DNA of 64,000 nt from Rhipicephalus microplus. Its lineage: Eukaryota > Arthropoda > Arachnida > Ixodida > Ixodidae. Every line of letters starts with the position of its first letter. Position 1 is the stretch's first letter. Shown here one piece after another: positions 9,834 through 22,060 of the stretch. A model generated the notes under the pieces. That model was given only the letters and a program-made list of their open reading frames with translations, had not been told where the DNA came from and did no database searches. The stretch lies in assembly GCF_043290135.1 (NCBI RefSeq), contig NC_134700.1:236643088-236707087 (forward strand), given 5' to 3'. The translations under genes were made by a program, and so were the position numbers.

Positions 9834-10450
9834 TTAAATGTCAACGTCACTAGGAGAGTTGTAGGGCTTCAAGCGCGCAACATGTACAATACCGGTAGCC
9901 TGTTGGGCACATGAAGGCAACGGGGTGGCAAGACAAATTTCATATGTTACAGGAGTAACCACACGAAGGACTCGGTATGGGCCTGTGTAGCGAGTAAGCA
10001 GTTTTTCTGACAAGCCAACTTGACGGGTCGGAGACCAGAACAGCACCAAAGAACCGAGCGGAAAGTGTACGTCGCGGTGTCGTTGGTCATACAAGCGCCG
10101 TTGGTTCTCTTGAGAGGTCGGAAGGCGAGTACGGGTGATTTCGCGTGCGTGAGCGGCCCGAGTGATAGCGTCCATGGCATACTCACTGGTCGGTACTCCA
10201 GGGGACGGTATGACGGTGTCTAGAGGCAATGTTGGTTCTCGGCCAAACCGCAGAAAACATCTGTAAGCAGCTGCCGTGGGGCTCCGTGTTGCAAAATCAC
10301 GTCCTTGAGGAGGAAGTCGGTGACATCTGTGGCGCAGCTTGTTGGGAGAGCTCGTGTGATGGCATAACACGTGGCGTAGTCAATGGCCACGGCTATCTAC
10401 TAGTTACCCGAGGAAGACAAGGGGAAAGGGCCAAGTAGGTCCAAGCCAAC
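9834..10450 (-). pseudogene. Integrase remnant of gypsy element 1 (core deleted)
   Basis: On the minus strand the segment first shows the start of the integrase core (GLDLLGPFPLSSSGN, then a first-Asp region around 10385) and the LLTD context of the second Asp near 10270. It then jumps to sequence that normally lies beyond the catalytic Glu (GREPTLPLDTVIP), and continues with the GPY/F-like C-terminal part (LLTRYTGPYRVLRV, about 9950-9990). The segment carrying the catalytic Glu is missing. Frames also shift between 10400 and 10370 and there are stops. The protein cannot be a working integrase. The zinc-binding N-terminal part lies upstream at about 10490-10700. Confidence 0.85.
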
Positions 10451-12570
10451 GCGGAAGAACGGTTCTGACGGAATATCAAGTGGTTGAAGGCGTCTGGCGG
10501 GAAGTGTCGATGGCGTTTTGCGGCGCTGACATTTCTCACAAGCCGTAACGTATCTTCTAACTGAGCGCGCAAGCCCTAGCCAGTAGATTGCGTCGGCGTG
10601 TTTTGTCGTAAGTGCGTGACACACCAAGGTGACCAGCACTCGGAAGTTCATGAAGTTCATGTAGAACTTCCGAGCGAAGGTGTTTCGGAATGACAAGCAG
10701 CAGAGCCGGTCCATCCGGCTCAAAACTTTGGCTGTATAATACACCATCGTGGAGCACGAATGAGCGATCGGACTGACTGGAAGATGGTGATTCGGGGCGC
10801 TCAATGATAGCACGCAAGGACGCATCATAGCGCTGCTCGTCACCGATGCATGTCATTCGCGAAAAGAAAAAGACGCAAGGCTCGGTGTCAGTGTCATGCA
10901 TAGTGTTCGACTCAGTGACCGGGTAGCGGGACAGGTAGTCTGCGTCCTGATGTAGGCGTCCGGACTTGTACGTCACTATGTAGGTATACTCTTGGAGTCG
11001 CAGAGCCCAGTGCCCAAGCCGGCCAGTAGGATCCTTCAGTGACGTAAGCCAACATAGCGCATGATGTTCAGTTATCACAGAGAAATTAGTGCCATATAAA
11101 TATGGGCGGAACTTTGAGCCTGCCCAAACAAGAGCAAGCCATTCACGCTCCGTAATAGAATAGTTGCGCTCAGCAGCTGTGAGGAGGCGGCTAGCGTAGG
11201 CGACAACTCGGTCTTGTCCCCGTTGGCGCTGGGCTAACACGGCTCCGATTCCGTGACCACTAGCATCGGTTCGAGCTTCCGTCGGAGTGAATGGGTCAAA
11301 GTGAGCCAATATGGGTGGAGTCGTCAGTAGCGTTACTAGGTGAGAAAAAGCAGCAGCTTGGTCAATACCACACGCAAATGTGACGTCTTTCTTCAGAAGC
11401 TCTGTGAGGGGTCGAGCGATGGTTGCGAAATCTTTCACAAACCTTCTAAAATAGGAGCAAAGTCCTACGAAACTCCGGACATCTTTAGCTGACTGGGGTA
11501 CAGGAAAACTGGTGACTGCACGAATTTTCTCGGGGTCCGGCTGCACACCAGAGGCGTCGACAAGGTGGCCCAACATTGTGATTTGCCGGCGTCCGAAGCG
11601 GCACTTCGACGACTTCAATTGGAGGCCTGCAGTGCGGAATACGTCGAGAATAGCAGACAAACGCTGAAGGTGGGTCTCAAATGTTGGGGAATATACAACG
11701 GCATCGTCAAGATAACAAAGACATGTTGACCATTTGAATCCTTGTAGCAGAGAGTCCATCATGCACTCGAACGTGGCTGGGGCGCTGCAAAGCCCAAACG
11801 GCATAACCTTGAACTGATATAGGCGATTCAGACTTACAAATGCAGTCTTCTCTTGGTCTTTTTCAACGACAGCAATCTGCCAGTAGCCGAAACGTAGGTC
11901 TATTGTAGAAAAGTATTGGGCGCCGTGGAGACAATTGAGAGCATCATCGATGCGGGGTAAAGGACAAAAGTCCTTTTTCGTGATTCCATTCAGATGACGG
12001 TAATCCTCGCAGAAGCGCCATGAGCCATCTTTTTTTTTTAACGAGCACAACGGGGGACGCCCAAGGGTTTGAAGAGGGTTCAATAATTTTTTTGGATAAC
12101 ATCTTGGTGACTTCTTGTTGAATTATTTTACGCTCGGTGGCAGACACCCGGTATGGTCGCCATTGAATGGGATGAGAATCACCTGTGTTAATGCGGTGCT
12201 TGACGAGTGAAGTCTGGCCGAGTGGACGGCAGTCGATGTCGAATACGTCGCGGTATGAAGCCAGAAGGCGGCATAGCGCGGTTGACTTCTCAGGTTTGAG
12301 GTCCGGGGTGATCATGGAGCGTAAGGTCGCATTGAGGCACGTGGCATCCTGCGAGTGATGTGGGTGCTCGGGACATACGTCTGCCGTAAAACAGGTGACT
12401 TGGCCGTCAATTAAGGGCCTTAGCGTGGTGACCGAAATTCCTTGGGGTAGCACTTGTTTTACGAAACCGAAATTGATAACAGGTAAATATGTCCGGTTAG
12501 AGGCCATGCTTACGACGGAGTGTAGGATAGTAACGTCACGCGCCAGGAGAACATCAGTAATCGGCGTCAT
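10451..12570 (-). pseudogene. Reverse transcriptase-RNase H (and integrase zinc domain) remnant of gypsy element 1
   Basis: The RT part contains YRHLNGITKKDFCPLPRIDD, MPFGLCSAPATFE and the catalytic LCYLDDAVVYS. RNase H follows with ARTDASGHGIGAVLA, the NYSITEREWLALVWA glutamate and HQDADYLSRYP. Two frameshifts are visible. One is at a T-run near 12031-12040, where the frame from the 12570 side passes into the main frame (12083 to 10557). The second is near 10560-10620, within the integrase HHCC zinc domain (ACEKCQRRKTPS continues in the next frame). The family normally encodes one continuous polyprotein, so these breaks mark a dead copy. The stretch 12100-12570 is the protease-RT linker and RT N-terminus. 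Confidence 0.9.
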
Positions 12571-12585
12571 GATATAGATTTCAAT

Positions 12586-13034
12586 TCCGTACCTTCCAAC
12601 ACCATAATCAAGCCCATCCTAATGAACCATGATATTGAGTATGCTTATGAAAGTTTCTGTACTTGATTTGTTACATCCTATCTATCAACTCGAGTTATGT
12701 GTTGTAGTTTCTTTTCTTATGCTTTATTTTAAATTCTGTATTGATAAAGTTTCTTTTCAGATGACGCTTTTGTAAAAAAGTGATTTTCTAATGTTTTGTC
12801 TGAAATTGTGCAACAAGACGATGCTAAATTTTGTTGTGTTATAGTTTATTTATTGTGTTATTTATTTATTTCTGTGTGTTGTTTGTTGTGTTATATATTT
12901 ATTTCTGAAAAGATATGCGACAGATTGATTGGCCTGCGTGCCAAACTGTATATAGGAGCAGAGGCCCCATGTCAGGCCTTTAGTGTCTGCTCCCAATCCT
13001 GTAAGAATTTAAGGACAAATAAACTTCAATTCAA
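12586..13034 (+). mobile_element. LINE 3' tail inserted into gypsy element 1
   Basis: The gypsy polyprotein is interrupted between protease and RT by about 450 bases of unrelated AT-rich DNA. On the plus strand its end reads GTAAGAATTTAAGGACAAATAAAC followed by TTCAA units, i.e. an AATAAA signal and a short pentamer tail, as in 5'-truncated LINE copies. TTCAAT occurs at both junctions (12580-12585 and 13035-13040), but the overlap with the tail makes the exact duplication ambiguous. Confidence 0.65.
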
Positions 13035-13035
13035 T

Positions 13036-13512
13036 TCAATCGCCGTCGAGCACGGGAGAGGGTGTTGCCAATTCGATGAATGTGAGAGCTTTAGGCGGTA
13101 TCCGGAAGAAGTCAGTGGTGCACAGGCTGTTCGGGAGTTCAGGGTGAGAATCCGGGAGAAGAGGAAGTTCTAGGCAGAGAGTACAGGCGGCACAATCTAT
13201 CAGGGCAGAATGCGTCGATAGGAAGTCCATGCCGAAGATTAGATCGTGGGGGCAATTTTCAATCACCGAAAATAAAACGGGGGCATGGCAGTCGGCAATA
13301 CAAACACGAGCGGTACCCATTCCAGTGATGGCCACAGTTCCATCATCAGTGACACGGAGGGCTTTAGTTGCTGCAGGCGTGAGGATTTTTTTGAGCAGGC
13401 GACACAGATGAGCACTCATTATGCACACTTGAGCTCCGGTATCGACTAACGCTGTCAAAGAAATACCGTCCACATACACCTCAATCAAGTTCGTATTAGT
13501 GGGGAGCGTCAA
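13036..13512 (-). pseudogene. Retropepsin (aspartic protease) region of gypsy element 1
   Basis: An open segment of 158 codons holds the protease active site TALVDTGAQVCIMS and the second hallmark HDLIFGMDFLSTHSA. It lies in the -1 frame relative to the end of gag, with GGAAAAC just before the gag stop (see the shift-site entry). The segment ends at the junction with the inserted LINE tail, which separates it from RT. In an intact element it would release itself from the Gag-Pol precursor and cut the precursor into mature proteins. Confidence 0.85.
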
Positions 13513-13565
13513 CGGAGGATTTGGATCATTCGCAAGCGATGCAGCACTATCTCCAGGGGCTGCAT

Positions 13566-13580
13566 GATCTAGTTTTCCGT
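13566..13580 (-). promoter_or_regulatory. Gag-pol -1 frameshift junction, element 1
   Basis: On the element strand the gag end reads ACG GAA AAC TAG. The -1 frame continues GGA AAA CTA and stays open into the protease. The same Gly-Lys-Leu junction is seen in elements 2 and 3. Confidence 0.6.
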
Positions 13581-14755
13581 CCGAGAGGATCCATAGTTGA
13601 CCGGCGACGGATAGCGGCGTGGCTGAGGTGATGGGGAACGGCGGCGTTGAGGTGACGGCGAACGAGCAGTGGAGCGGCTGTTAGGGACGGCGGAAGAAGG
13701 GTGCACACGACTGGGCGAATACCGACGGGAGTCCTCGTATGGTCGATTAGAGGAAAATGGGCTCCAGTTTGAGGGCGTCCAAGTGCTGCGGCAGTAGCGG
13801 GAGATATGGCCAACTCGGTGGCAGCGGAAGCAGATCGGCTTGTCGTCTGCAGTTCTCCATTCCGCCGGATCGCGGGATCGCGGAATAAAATGTAAGTCAT
13901 GGCGTAGTGCATTTGTTGTCATTGGTCTGGAGACGGGTCGGGAGACAGAGCAGGCCACAGGAATACCAAGCTTTGCAATTTCTTGCCTCACGACGGCTTG
14001 GATAACGGAGACCGGCGGAGGCGTTTGTGCGGCGCCACGGTCGAGCGGATGTGGAGGAAATGGTGCCGGACTTGACGCCTCAAGCTCCCGTCGAACTATT
14101 CGTGTCACGCTGTCCTGCATGGGTGGTGCGGCACCGAGATCGGTGCAAGTGGATGTAACAGCCGTGTATGGTAGCCGCGTAAATTGAGACAGAACACGGC
14201 GGCTTTTGGCCATTTCAAAGTGGCGGCATTCTTTGATAGTCATATCTACGGTCGTGACGTTAGGGTAGACGAGCAAATTGAAGGCGTCGTCCGCGGTGCC
14301 CTTAAGTATGTGGCCAACCTTGTCACTCTCCGAGATTTGCTCGTCGACTTTTCGGCACATGCGAGCACGTCCTGTATGTACGAGACATACGACTCTGTTG
14401 AGGACTGCACACGAGTGGCGAGTTCTTTTCGCGCTTCCATTTGGCGACCGGATGGGTCCCCAATGATGTCGCGTAGTCGCTCCTTGAAGGTATCCCAGCT
14501 GGTGAGCTCGGTCTCATGGGCGTCGAACCAGACCCGTGGGGTGTCGTCCAAGTAAAATATTACGTTGGCGAGCATCATGGTAGGGTCCCATCGGTGTGTG
14601 TGGCTAACACGCTCGTACAAACGGAGCCAGTGGTCGACGTCGAACACAGGTTGTGCGGAGAATGTACCGGGATCACGGGGGGTGGGCATTGTCAGGTATG
14701 TAGTGGCTGGAGCTACAGATGGAGACGCTGACGGGCTGTTGTCATTGGTAGCCAT
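13569..14755 (-). pseudogene. Gag of gypsy element 1 (frameshifted)
   Basis: The frame starts at 14755 (MATNDNSPSASPS) about 75 bases inside the 5' LTR boundary. The first part has a retrotransposon Gag capsid signature (DHWLRLYERV, TWDTFKERLRDI-like region). Around 14350-14360 the reading must change frame: the correct continuation is the frame that opens with CRKVDEQISESDKVGHI. The C-terminal part has one zinc knuckle, CFRCHRVGHISRYC (about 13795-13835), and a basic Ser/Pro/Arg-rich tail that ends at 13569. The frame break shows that this Gag is not made intact. Confidence 0.88.
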
Positions 14756-14829
14756 GGCCGGAGCCGGAACGGTGCGGCCACTGCGAAGCTTCGTGGTGAG
14801 GACGGGGAACGTTCCACCTCCACGAAATA

Positions 14830-14996
14830 TGTAACGGAAAAGAAGAGACGCCGTAACGACGAGGCTGGGGATTAGATATATTCAAAACTAGCGGTAATGG
14901 CGTGCCCGGTTCACCAGCGATCGAGCGGAGACAACTCTTCGTCTTTCTCGTCGGGCACACACGCGCGTCGCCCCCTAGAATATCAATATTCATGCA
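14830..14996 (-). repeat. 5' LTR of gypsy element 1
   Basis: It pairs with 9623-9791 and ends at CATGCA on the right. On the element strand the sequence just inside it contains TTCGTGGAGGTGGAACG, a possible primer-binding site related to, but different from, that of elements 2 and 3. Confidence 0.85.
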
Positions 14997-15059
14997 TGCA
15001 GCAATATCAATAGTAATAACTGAGGTTTTACTATGAACGATATGACGTAGTGGGCCACC

Positions 15060-15192
15060 ATTCTAGCCTCAAGGCCCGAGCGTGAGTTGTTGGGATCCGC
15101 GATGTGATTCTTGTGTCGGTTGTCGCCGCCCGCTCTCAGCGTCCTTAAGTCTCCAGCTCAAGTGATGTACCTGCACCAATAAACTCCACTTC
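15060..15192 (+). repeat. Possible LTR or 3' end fragment with AATAAA
   Basis: A GC-richer block ends with CACCAATAAACTCCACTTCAG, which looks like the polyadenylation end of a retroelement. No partner repeat is in the window. Confidence 0.3.
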
Positions 15193-16639
15193 AGTTCACA
15201 TATAGAGGCTAACAACGTAAGGTTACTGAAAAAGAGCTGTATTGAGACCCTATCCCCATTATACGTTTTCCAGGGAGGGTTTTCTGTTAAAGTTGACATG
15301 CATTGTTGACTAGGCAACCATTCGCGGAGTAACAATATCTTTGTATTTGTTGTTACTTAGAACCGCAGTCACGTCTAAAAATTTTCCAGCGGCGTTTGAG
15401 CTCAGTGTGTGCGGTCACGGTACTTTTTTTTATGTGAAAATAGAAGGCATTCACGGGGAAAGTCGTTTTATATCCAGCGAATTTCACAGTTTTAGAGATA
15501 AAAAAATGATGGCGTACAGCTGAAGAGGCGTGATATCCCTCTGTTGAGCCATGAGAATTTTCACGAATTGCATGTTTAAAACACATATCCTGAAGAAAAG
15601 TGAACAATATTCACTTGTCTCATCAAAATTTGCTGTTTAGAACGGGCCTACAACTTTTGCGATAATGTTCGCGAAACGTGCTCTAGTGCGCACCATTGAC
15701 GACCTAGCACACAATAATTAACTTTTTTATTTTCCCCGCTCCTCAATTTGGAGCACGTTTGAGAGATTCGTTCCAGGCAGGATCCATATAATTCCTCGCT
15801 GAGGTTAACAGAAAAAAAGCAAAATAAAAGTCGTGAAAGACAAACGCAGCATAGCCATTACTGCGACCATGTTTTTGAAATGGTTTATATAAGACAGCCA
15901 AATATTTTGAGGTCAGTGGTCCTTCTGTGGAAAGCTCGATAAGCGCCTATTTCACATTCCACCAGTCTTTCATCTCTGCGTTTTTAATGCTCGGGGGTAG
16001 AAGATAAGGGCATATGAAGATTTCAAACACAAAAATTTAAATAAGAGAAAACAAAAGCAGTGTGTTAGTTACAGTCTAGTAATGAAGAATATGGAAGCTT
16101 AGCGGCAAATATCTTACGAGACATCTTTGTTTGAAAAGCCTAATGCGTTGACTTGCGTTTTGCATTTTTTATGCGTTATGTAGTGCTGCTCAACCTAGTA
16201 ACCGAAGTCTGAAGGCTTCGTGAATAAAAGAATTCGCGTACGAAATGTAATTTTGGTGAGAGAATTAACCTGCACTTGTATAGATGTTCTCGTAGTTACT
16301 TTTTTATTTCAGTGTTTTTAAATCACAGTGGAAATGCGATGAATTGCTTGAATATTACCACACTCTACGAAATTTGTTTATTCTTAGCGAAGGCTGGTTT
16401 AGCGCTGACATGAACTTAAACAAAGGAGGAAAGAAAAGTGCACACACGCCCCACTGAGTGTTGTTGCACGTTTGTTGGTTTCAGTGCAAACCACTGCATT
16501 TAACAACTTACCACTTTCAAGCAGTTAACCGCTACGATGTGATCCCCGTATGAACCCCAAATACACCATCTAGGAGCTTAAGGCAGCACTCGATTCGTGC
16601 AAATTTACATCATCACTAGGAGCCGACTGCATTTTCTAC
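15193..16639. other. No gene recognised
   Basis: AT-rich DNA with short frames only, up to the LINE remnant. Confidence 0.6.
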
Positions 16640-17720
16640 CGAGCCATGTGGCTGAGTGGGCGATAATGGCTCTGCTTCTCGGCTAGAGGGCACTCTTCTT
16701 AAGTAGTAAAACTAGTCGTCTAGTGCCACTTCTAAAACCTGCAAGTCACCATTAGAACTCTCTTCCTATCGCCCGATCGCATTGGCTAGTTGCGTGGGTA
16801 AAGTGATGGAGAGAATGATCCTCGGATTCCTAGAGTGCTACTTGAAGTGTAAAAAGATCTATTTCCAGATTTCATGACCGGCTTTCGGCATGGTCGATCG
16901 TCAGTTGATAGCGTCGTCGACCTAATCACGTACGTTGAGCACGAGAAAGCCTGTGAGCGTCTTTGCGCCTCTTTGCTCCTCGACGTCAAAGGAGCCTATG
17001 ATAACGTTGCTCATGAAGCGGTCCTTGCCGCACTTGAAGAAATCCGAGTTGGTGGCCGAATGTTTATGTGGATACGCAGCGATCTCCACATGCGATTCTT
17101 TTGTTCATTTATTTCTTTTGTGAGCACAAAGACCGGGAACGCATCTCCACATTTCAGTTGTTGCGTTGGGTACTGAGCCCAGTGCTATTCAAACTAACGC
17201 TGATCGCTCTCCATACGCACCTATATACCAAGCAATATTTGTCTATCAACATACGCAGACGACATTTGCCTGTGTACATCTGCGGTAACTCGCCTGCAGC
17301 TACGAACCTGGATCCAGAGACCTGCTACTGCAACTGCGTTGTATCTCCACAGTCGGAGCCTAGAAATTTCTCCCGGAAAGTGCGCTCTGCTGGTATTTAC
17401 GCGCGAACATATTACGAATTACAGTGTGACAATCAATGGTCAAAATATACTGTACTGTCAATGTCATCACTTTCTATGTTTAATAATAGACAGTGTTATT
17501 CAACCTAACGCTGATCGCTCTCCATACGCACCTATATACCAAGCAATATTTGTCTATTAACATACGCAGACGACATTTGCCTCTGTACATCTGTACGCAA
17601 ACGACATTTGCTGGTATTTACGTGGGAACCTATTACGAATCACAGTGTGACAATTAATGGTCAAAATATACTGTACTGTCAATGTCATCACTTTCTATGT
17701 TTATCATACCATGAAGCGCT
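16640..17720 (+). pseudogene. LINE reverse-transcriptase remnant with internal duplication
   Basis: Plus-strand pieces match the palm of a LINE RT: LSSYRPIALASCVGKVMERM (about 16755-16815), then MTGFRHGRSSVDSVVDLITY (16874 on), LLLDVKGAYDNVAHEAVL and, in another frame near 17250, the catalytic YADDICL. These motifs fit the I/Jockey/R1 group. Frames change repeatedly between them. In addition two segments are duplicated: about 17190-17282 recurs at 17501-17595, and 17390-17482 recurs at 17613-17703. Nothing here can encode a working enzyme. The left boundary is approximate and no poly-A or tail is seen. Confidence 0.75.
17190..17703 (+). repeat. Tandem duplication within the LINE remnant
   Basis: Two paired blocks in the same order, each about 90-95 bases with a few mismatches. 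The second copy has lost the sequence that lies between the blocks in the first copy. Confidence 0.8.
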
Positions 17721-20700
17721 CATATGTCGTACATAAAAAAGCGGCTGATGGGCATATGCCGCCTTGTTAAGTTTTTTCGCTGGAAAAACTTGAGAGTGTA
17801 GCCCAGTGGCATGCTACGACTGTATACAGGGAGGTTTTTCTTGGCAGTCTATAAGATACAGTTTTCCAGCGTTGAATTCGCAGGGGTCTTTCTTCTAACT
17901 TTACTATGTTTCCGACTTATTTAAGGCTGGCTAACTAAAATAAATAATGTAATAGCAATAAAAATGCCACAAAGATATGACGTCGTCTATTTATAAGCGT
18001 GCTCTGCCTCCCTAATTAAAAGGTGCCCTCTTTCATGGTTTGCGGGCGCACTCATGCTTACTCTCGGTTGTTTCTTCATCGACCGCCAACGTCAATTAGG
18101 TGTTTTGAACTTCTCTTGTGCCTTGCTAGAGGCACTAGCATTTTGATGCTGCATTTGTGCCTAAATGTACGACATTGTTTAACTTGTGAACAAGTTAATT
18201 AAGGACACCTGAAAACCGTGGTCTAGAGCTGTCGTTTTGGGATACAATGTGAATGTTTAGTAGAAAAAAAATCTATATCTTTTTCTTAGGGGGGGGGGAG
18301 TTATTCTATTTTAATTGAACACCACTATGTCCTTTAGGCACAGAACTAGTAGCATGAAAGTTAGAAAAAAGAGAAAATGTAGAAAAATAACATGGAAAAA
18401 GAGAAAAAGAAACCTTTAGAATGAACATTTCAAAACTGAGTGCTTTTACCTTGGAGCCAAACAGTTTAAGCCGATTTGGGCTCGCAAAAACATCTTGCGC
18501 GTTATTTTCCAATGCCTGGTTACGAAAGTGCCTGCCGGGCTTTCACAAAGAACTTCTTCAGTTTCTCGATAATCCCATCAGCGGCTTTGTAGACGCTTGA
18601 ATTTCGGTCTCTAAAGCATAATATATAGAGCACGCCTGAACCCACTGACACTATTTTTTTCACTGAAGGAGTTAAAAGCCCTTCTCTTAGAGCACTGAAT
18701 TGTAAGAAACATGCTCCGACGTAGCAAACTTGTTACTGTCTTTTGGTCTCATAGTCACGTGAAGTATTAGTTATATATAGTTGACAGTGGAAGGTAAAAC
18801 AAACGTGGAAGGTATACCAGGGCTTTCTTGACCTTAGACCTTTACTTGGTCAAAAGTACGTAAACCGTTATATAATATCTATGCATTCGTTTTGTTTTTC
18901 TTATCATGATTTTGCAGCAACAAGTGACAAGCTTATAGTATACTTGAGGCAACTATTGTAGTCCCGTTAAACAACGCATTGCTACATTAACTGTAGCAAC
19001 TATAGATGTATGTATTTCCAAAAACTCATAAATTGAGTGAATGTTTTACATTCGGCTCGTATTCTACAACCAAAACACCAGGGCGAAGCTAACGTAAAAG
19101 TGAAAAATGGCTCACTTGCGGTTAGGTTTATATGCATATGCACCCATGTACTTACGCCACCGCCGACTTACGCATTGGCGTCACTTCCAACGCACTTGCA
19201 CTGCGTATACGTGTTATCTCTGTCGACACCTTCTTCAGCCTCGTGGCACACAGAACAGGCGATCCTTTGTGCTACAAAAAAAAAATAATGAATGAAATAG
19301 TGAAGGACAGGACGAACACTCTGAGAAAGACGAAGCGTTGGATCAGCAAATGTCAGAGCGCAACGTCTCACTAATTCTGTTCGCAAGTTAGTATCTTTCT
19401 CTTAGCTCATTCACACCTTGAATAGGTCGTTGGCGCAATCTTTTGGGGAATGCTTCGGCGTGCACACGATGATGAGAGAAAAGGTGATGATGATTATCGC
19501 GATGAATCTGGTGGCCATGGTGCATGGTGCACTCTGATGGCGCATATGTGCATCCAGATTTGCATGATGGGCCGATAGTTACCCCACTCCTTCCAATTCC
19601 ATTCGCATCTACATGCGAGTGTATGTGTCTGTGTGTGACGAGTACGGACGAATGAAGTAGTGCTCTCTCGGAAGCAAATGAGCTGAATGAGAAACTAACT
19701 GAAAACTTAAGCAACGCATAACGGAATGAAATTAGAAAAGCGATTAAGCTGTGTAGCAGTGGACTTCGAAAATGAACAATTGAGTTTGCCGAGTCACTGG
19801 TCAGATGACTTTGCTTTTCCATGATTGGCTTTAGCGGATGTTTTTAATGAATTTTTCACACTCAACAAATGTGATTACTGCGTTCATTTGAGATACGATT
19901 CTTTTTCCGCTTCACGTTTCCACTGGAACGAACGTGATTTGCATAATCTGTGATTCCTGACGTTTCTTTTTTTTAGCAACGTTTGGCTCCTGCGCTTGTA
20001 AAATATCTTTAAGTTTATATTCTATACACAGACTTGATGTTCATTCGCAGGGTTTTGCGTTTCAATATCCTACAGCACACTAAGTCAGTATAAACGATCG
20101 GAGCGAATAAAGAGCAAATAAAGCAAAAATCTCCACCAAGTTGGCGTTAAACTGTCTGGTATTACTTGAGAAAGGGCACTGCTGTTTCTTGCTCACCTAA
20201 TACATTCGGTTGCCAAGAAAATCACAATGTCTGCCTCTTTTTTCTCACTGTACAGCGTAGAACTAGTAGAAAACAACCATGGCCCTTCTCGCAGACAAGT
20301 GAAACAGTATTTAGCACTTATTTGGAGTTTTATAAAAAGGAAATGAGCACTCCACACCAAACGCTAAAATAAGTGGTATATTAATACTTGCCGTTTTCGG
20401 GATTAGATTCTGCCGGAACGTACCTTTTTCTTTTTTTTAAGTTCGTTGCGTGGATGTGCGGTTTGACGTTACACTCCTACAGCATTTCCTGCGCGCCCTC
20501 ACGTTCATTTCTGATACCGACAGCATCAGGGCTTTAAATTTCGAGAATGACTACGTCAAATTACGCGTGTGTCTGACGATTTATAAAAAGACTGATTTTT
20601 CATAAATTGTTAACTTCAACAACTTTTCTATACAAAGAGATGCCCTCGAGTTAAAAGTTTGAAATTTTGAAGCGACCCTAAAGAGAAAATATTATTTTTC

Positions 20701-21311
20701 CTTATTAGTAAAGCATAAATTCACAATCCCCAAAAATCCCCAAAACGGCGATCTTATGCGTAGGAGACGCCAGCTTGAAATTTCTGCAGCAAACATAATG
20801 CCGCTAAAGATTTTGGCCGAGCTTATTAACTGGGCCTACGAAGTTTCTAATCGGTAAAAACGAAGTGCCTTCTCATTTGTGGGTGCCATTGACCAAGAAT
20901 ATGAAGTTTCAGAAAATTTTGTTGAGCCGGTGTTGCTAAAATACGAAAAATACATTTCAAAGTCGGTGACGTCGCGAGCACAGATTTTGGCGCGACACAT
21001 AAAATGAAACTACCACGTTGATTTTCTCCTTTATAATGAACGTATGATGGGGACACTTGTGACATTAGAATTCTCAGAGTATAGTATATCAATCAGAATC
21101 ATGTAATTTGTCACTTTAGTGTATCTTTATTTACCGCTTTTTGGCTAATTCTTCGAACGTATCATTAGGGGCGGCGAAGAATTTCCGCTTCGACGTAGAG
21201 ATTATGCGCGAACACGACAGGTGCGTATCTTCCACAGCATTCTTATCAATAATATGTCTTGTATAAAACATGCCAGTATGGGAGTGTTTCGCTGTTAATT
21301 TGAAAGGAGGT
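17721..21311. other. No gene recognised
   Basis: AT-rich DNA with a short poly-G run near 18290-18299. The longest frame (19388-19822, minus) is His/Ser-rich without a recognised domain and is treated as chance. Confidence 0.55.
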
Positions 21312-21579
21312 ATGATCTAAACGCCGCCCCGCCGCGGTGGTCTAGTGGCTAAGGTACTCGGCTGCTGACCCGCAGGTCGCGGGTTTAAACCCCGGCTGCG
21401 GCGGCTGCATTTCCGATGGAGGCGGAAATGTTGTAGGCCCGTGTGCTCAGATTTGGGTGCACGTTAAAGAACCCCAGGTGGTCGAAATTTCCGGAGCCCT
21501 CCACTACGGCGTCTCTCATAATCATATGGTGGTTTTGGGACGTTAAACCCCACATATGAATCATTATCATGATCTAAAC
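21312..21579 (+). mobile_element. Ruka-like tRNA-derived SINE with 11-bp target-site duplication (SINE 1)
   Basis: The head has tRNA-like Pol III boxes: A-box-like TGGTCTAGTGGCTAAGG and B-box-like GGTTTAAACCCC. The body contains GATGGAGGCGGAAATGTTG and ends with GGGACGTTAAACCCCACATA. ATGATCTAAAC at 21312-21322 is repeated exactly at 21569-21579, so both ends are fixed. The body has no protein and depends on a partner LINE for movement (known for SINEs). Confidence 0.93.
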
Positions 21580-21791
21580 ACTCTATGGGATCTATAAGAT
21601 ATGTTCAAGCAATAGAGGGTATTACCGAATTATTTCAAGCAGACACTACAGAATAGGCACACAAGTTATTAAAAATTCATTGCATGAAACGACCGGCAGG
21701 CAGAAATGGTGCGCCGCAAGGTGACTATGGGTGCCTGACAAAGTTATACCAAGCTATGACCAGAATAACATGACCAATAAAGGTTTTAGGC

Positions 21792-22060
21792 GTGCCAGGC
21801 GACAGGCCCCGCCGTGGTGGTCTAGTAGCTAAGGTACTCGACTGCTGTCCCGCAGGTCGCGGGATCAAATCCCGGCTGCGGCGGCTGCATTTCCGATGGA
21901 GGCGGAAATGTTGTAGGCCCGTGTGCTCAGATTTGGGTGCATGTTAAAGAACCCCAGGTGGTCACAATTTCCGGAGCCCTCTACTACGGCGTCTCTCATA
22001 ATCATATGGCGCTTTTGGGATGTTAAACCCCACATATCATCATCATGTGCAAGGCGACAG
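21792..22060 (+). mobile_element. Ruka-like SINE with 14-bp target-site duplication (SINE 2)
   Basis: Same structure as SINE 1, with B box GGGATCAAATCCC. GTGCCAGGCGACAG (21792-21805) and GTGCAAGGCGACAG (22047-22060) flank it, with one mismatch. The tail ends in ATCATCATC. Confidence 0.93.

Larger units (their letters stand above)
9623..14996 (-). mobile_element. Ty3/gypsy LTR retrotransposon, element 1 (old, defective)
   Basis: Two direct repeats (9623-9791 and 14830-14996) bound a minus-strand gag-pol region with zinc knuckle, retropepsin, reverse transcriptase, RNase H and integrase remnants in the Ty3/gypsy order. The LTRs differ by 11 substitutions and one 2-base indel over about 168 bases, so the insertion is much older than elements 2 and 3. 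The frame is broken in gag, in RT and in integrase, the integrase core is deleted, and a LINE tail sits between protease and RT. No clear target-site duplication is found. Confidence 0.92.

Noticed and set aside
9612..15005. A target-site duplication for gypsy element 1
   Set aside because: The flanks (GATAT on the left, TGCAG on the right) do not match; the element is old and its edges may have decayed.
19388..19822. 144-codon minus-strand frame with a His-rich segment
   Set aside because: No domain, signal peptide or homologous copy; composition follows ATG/ATC-rich local sequence.
21330..21430. Possible tRNA genes at the SINE heads
   Set aside because: The Pol III boxes are there, but acceptor and anticodon stems do not pair as in a working tRNA and the heads continue into the SINE body.
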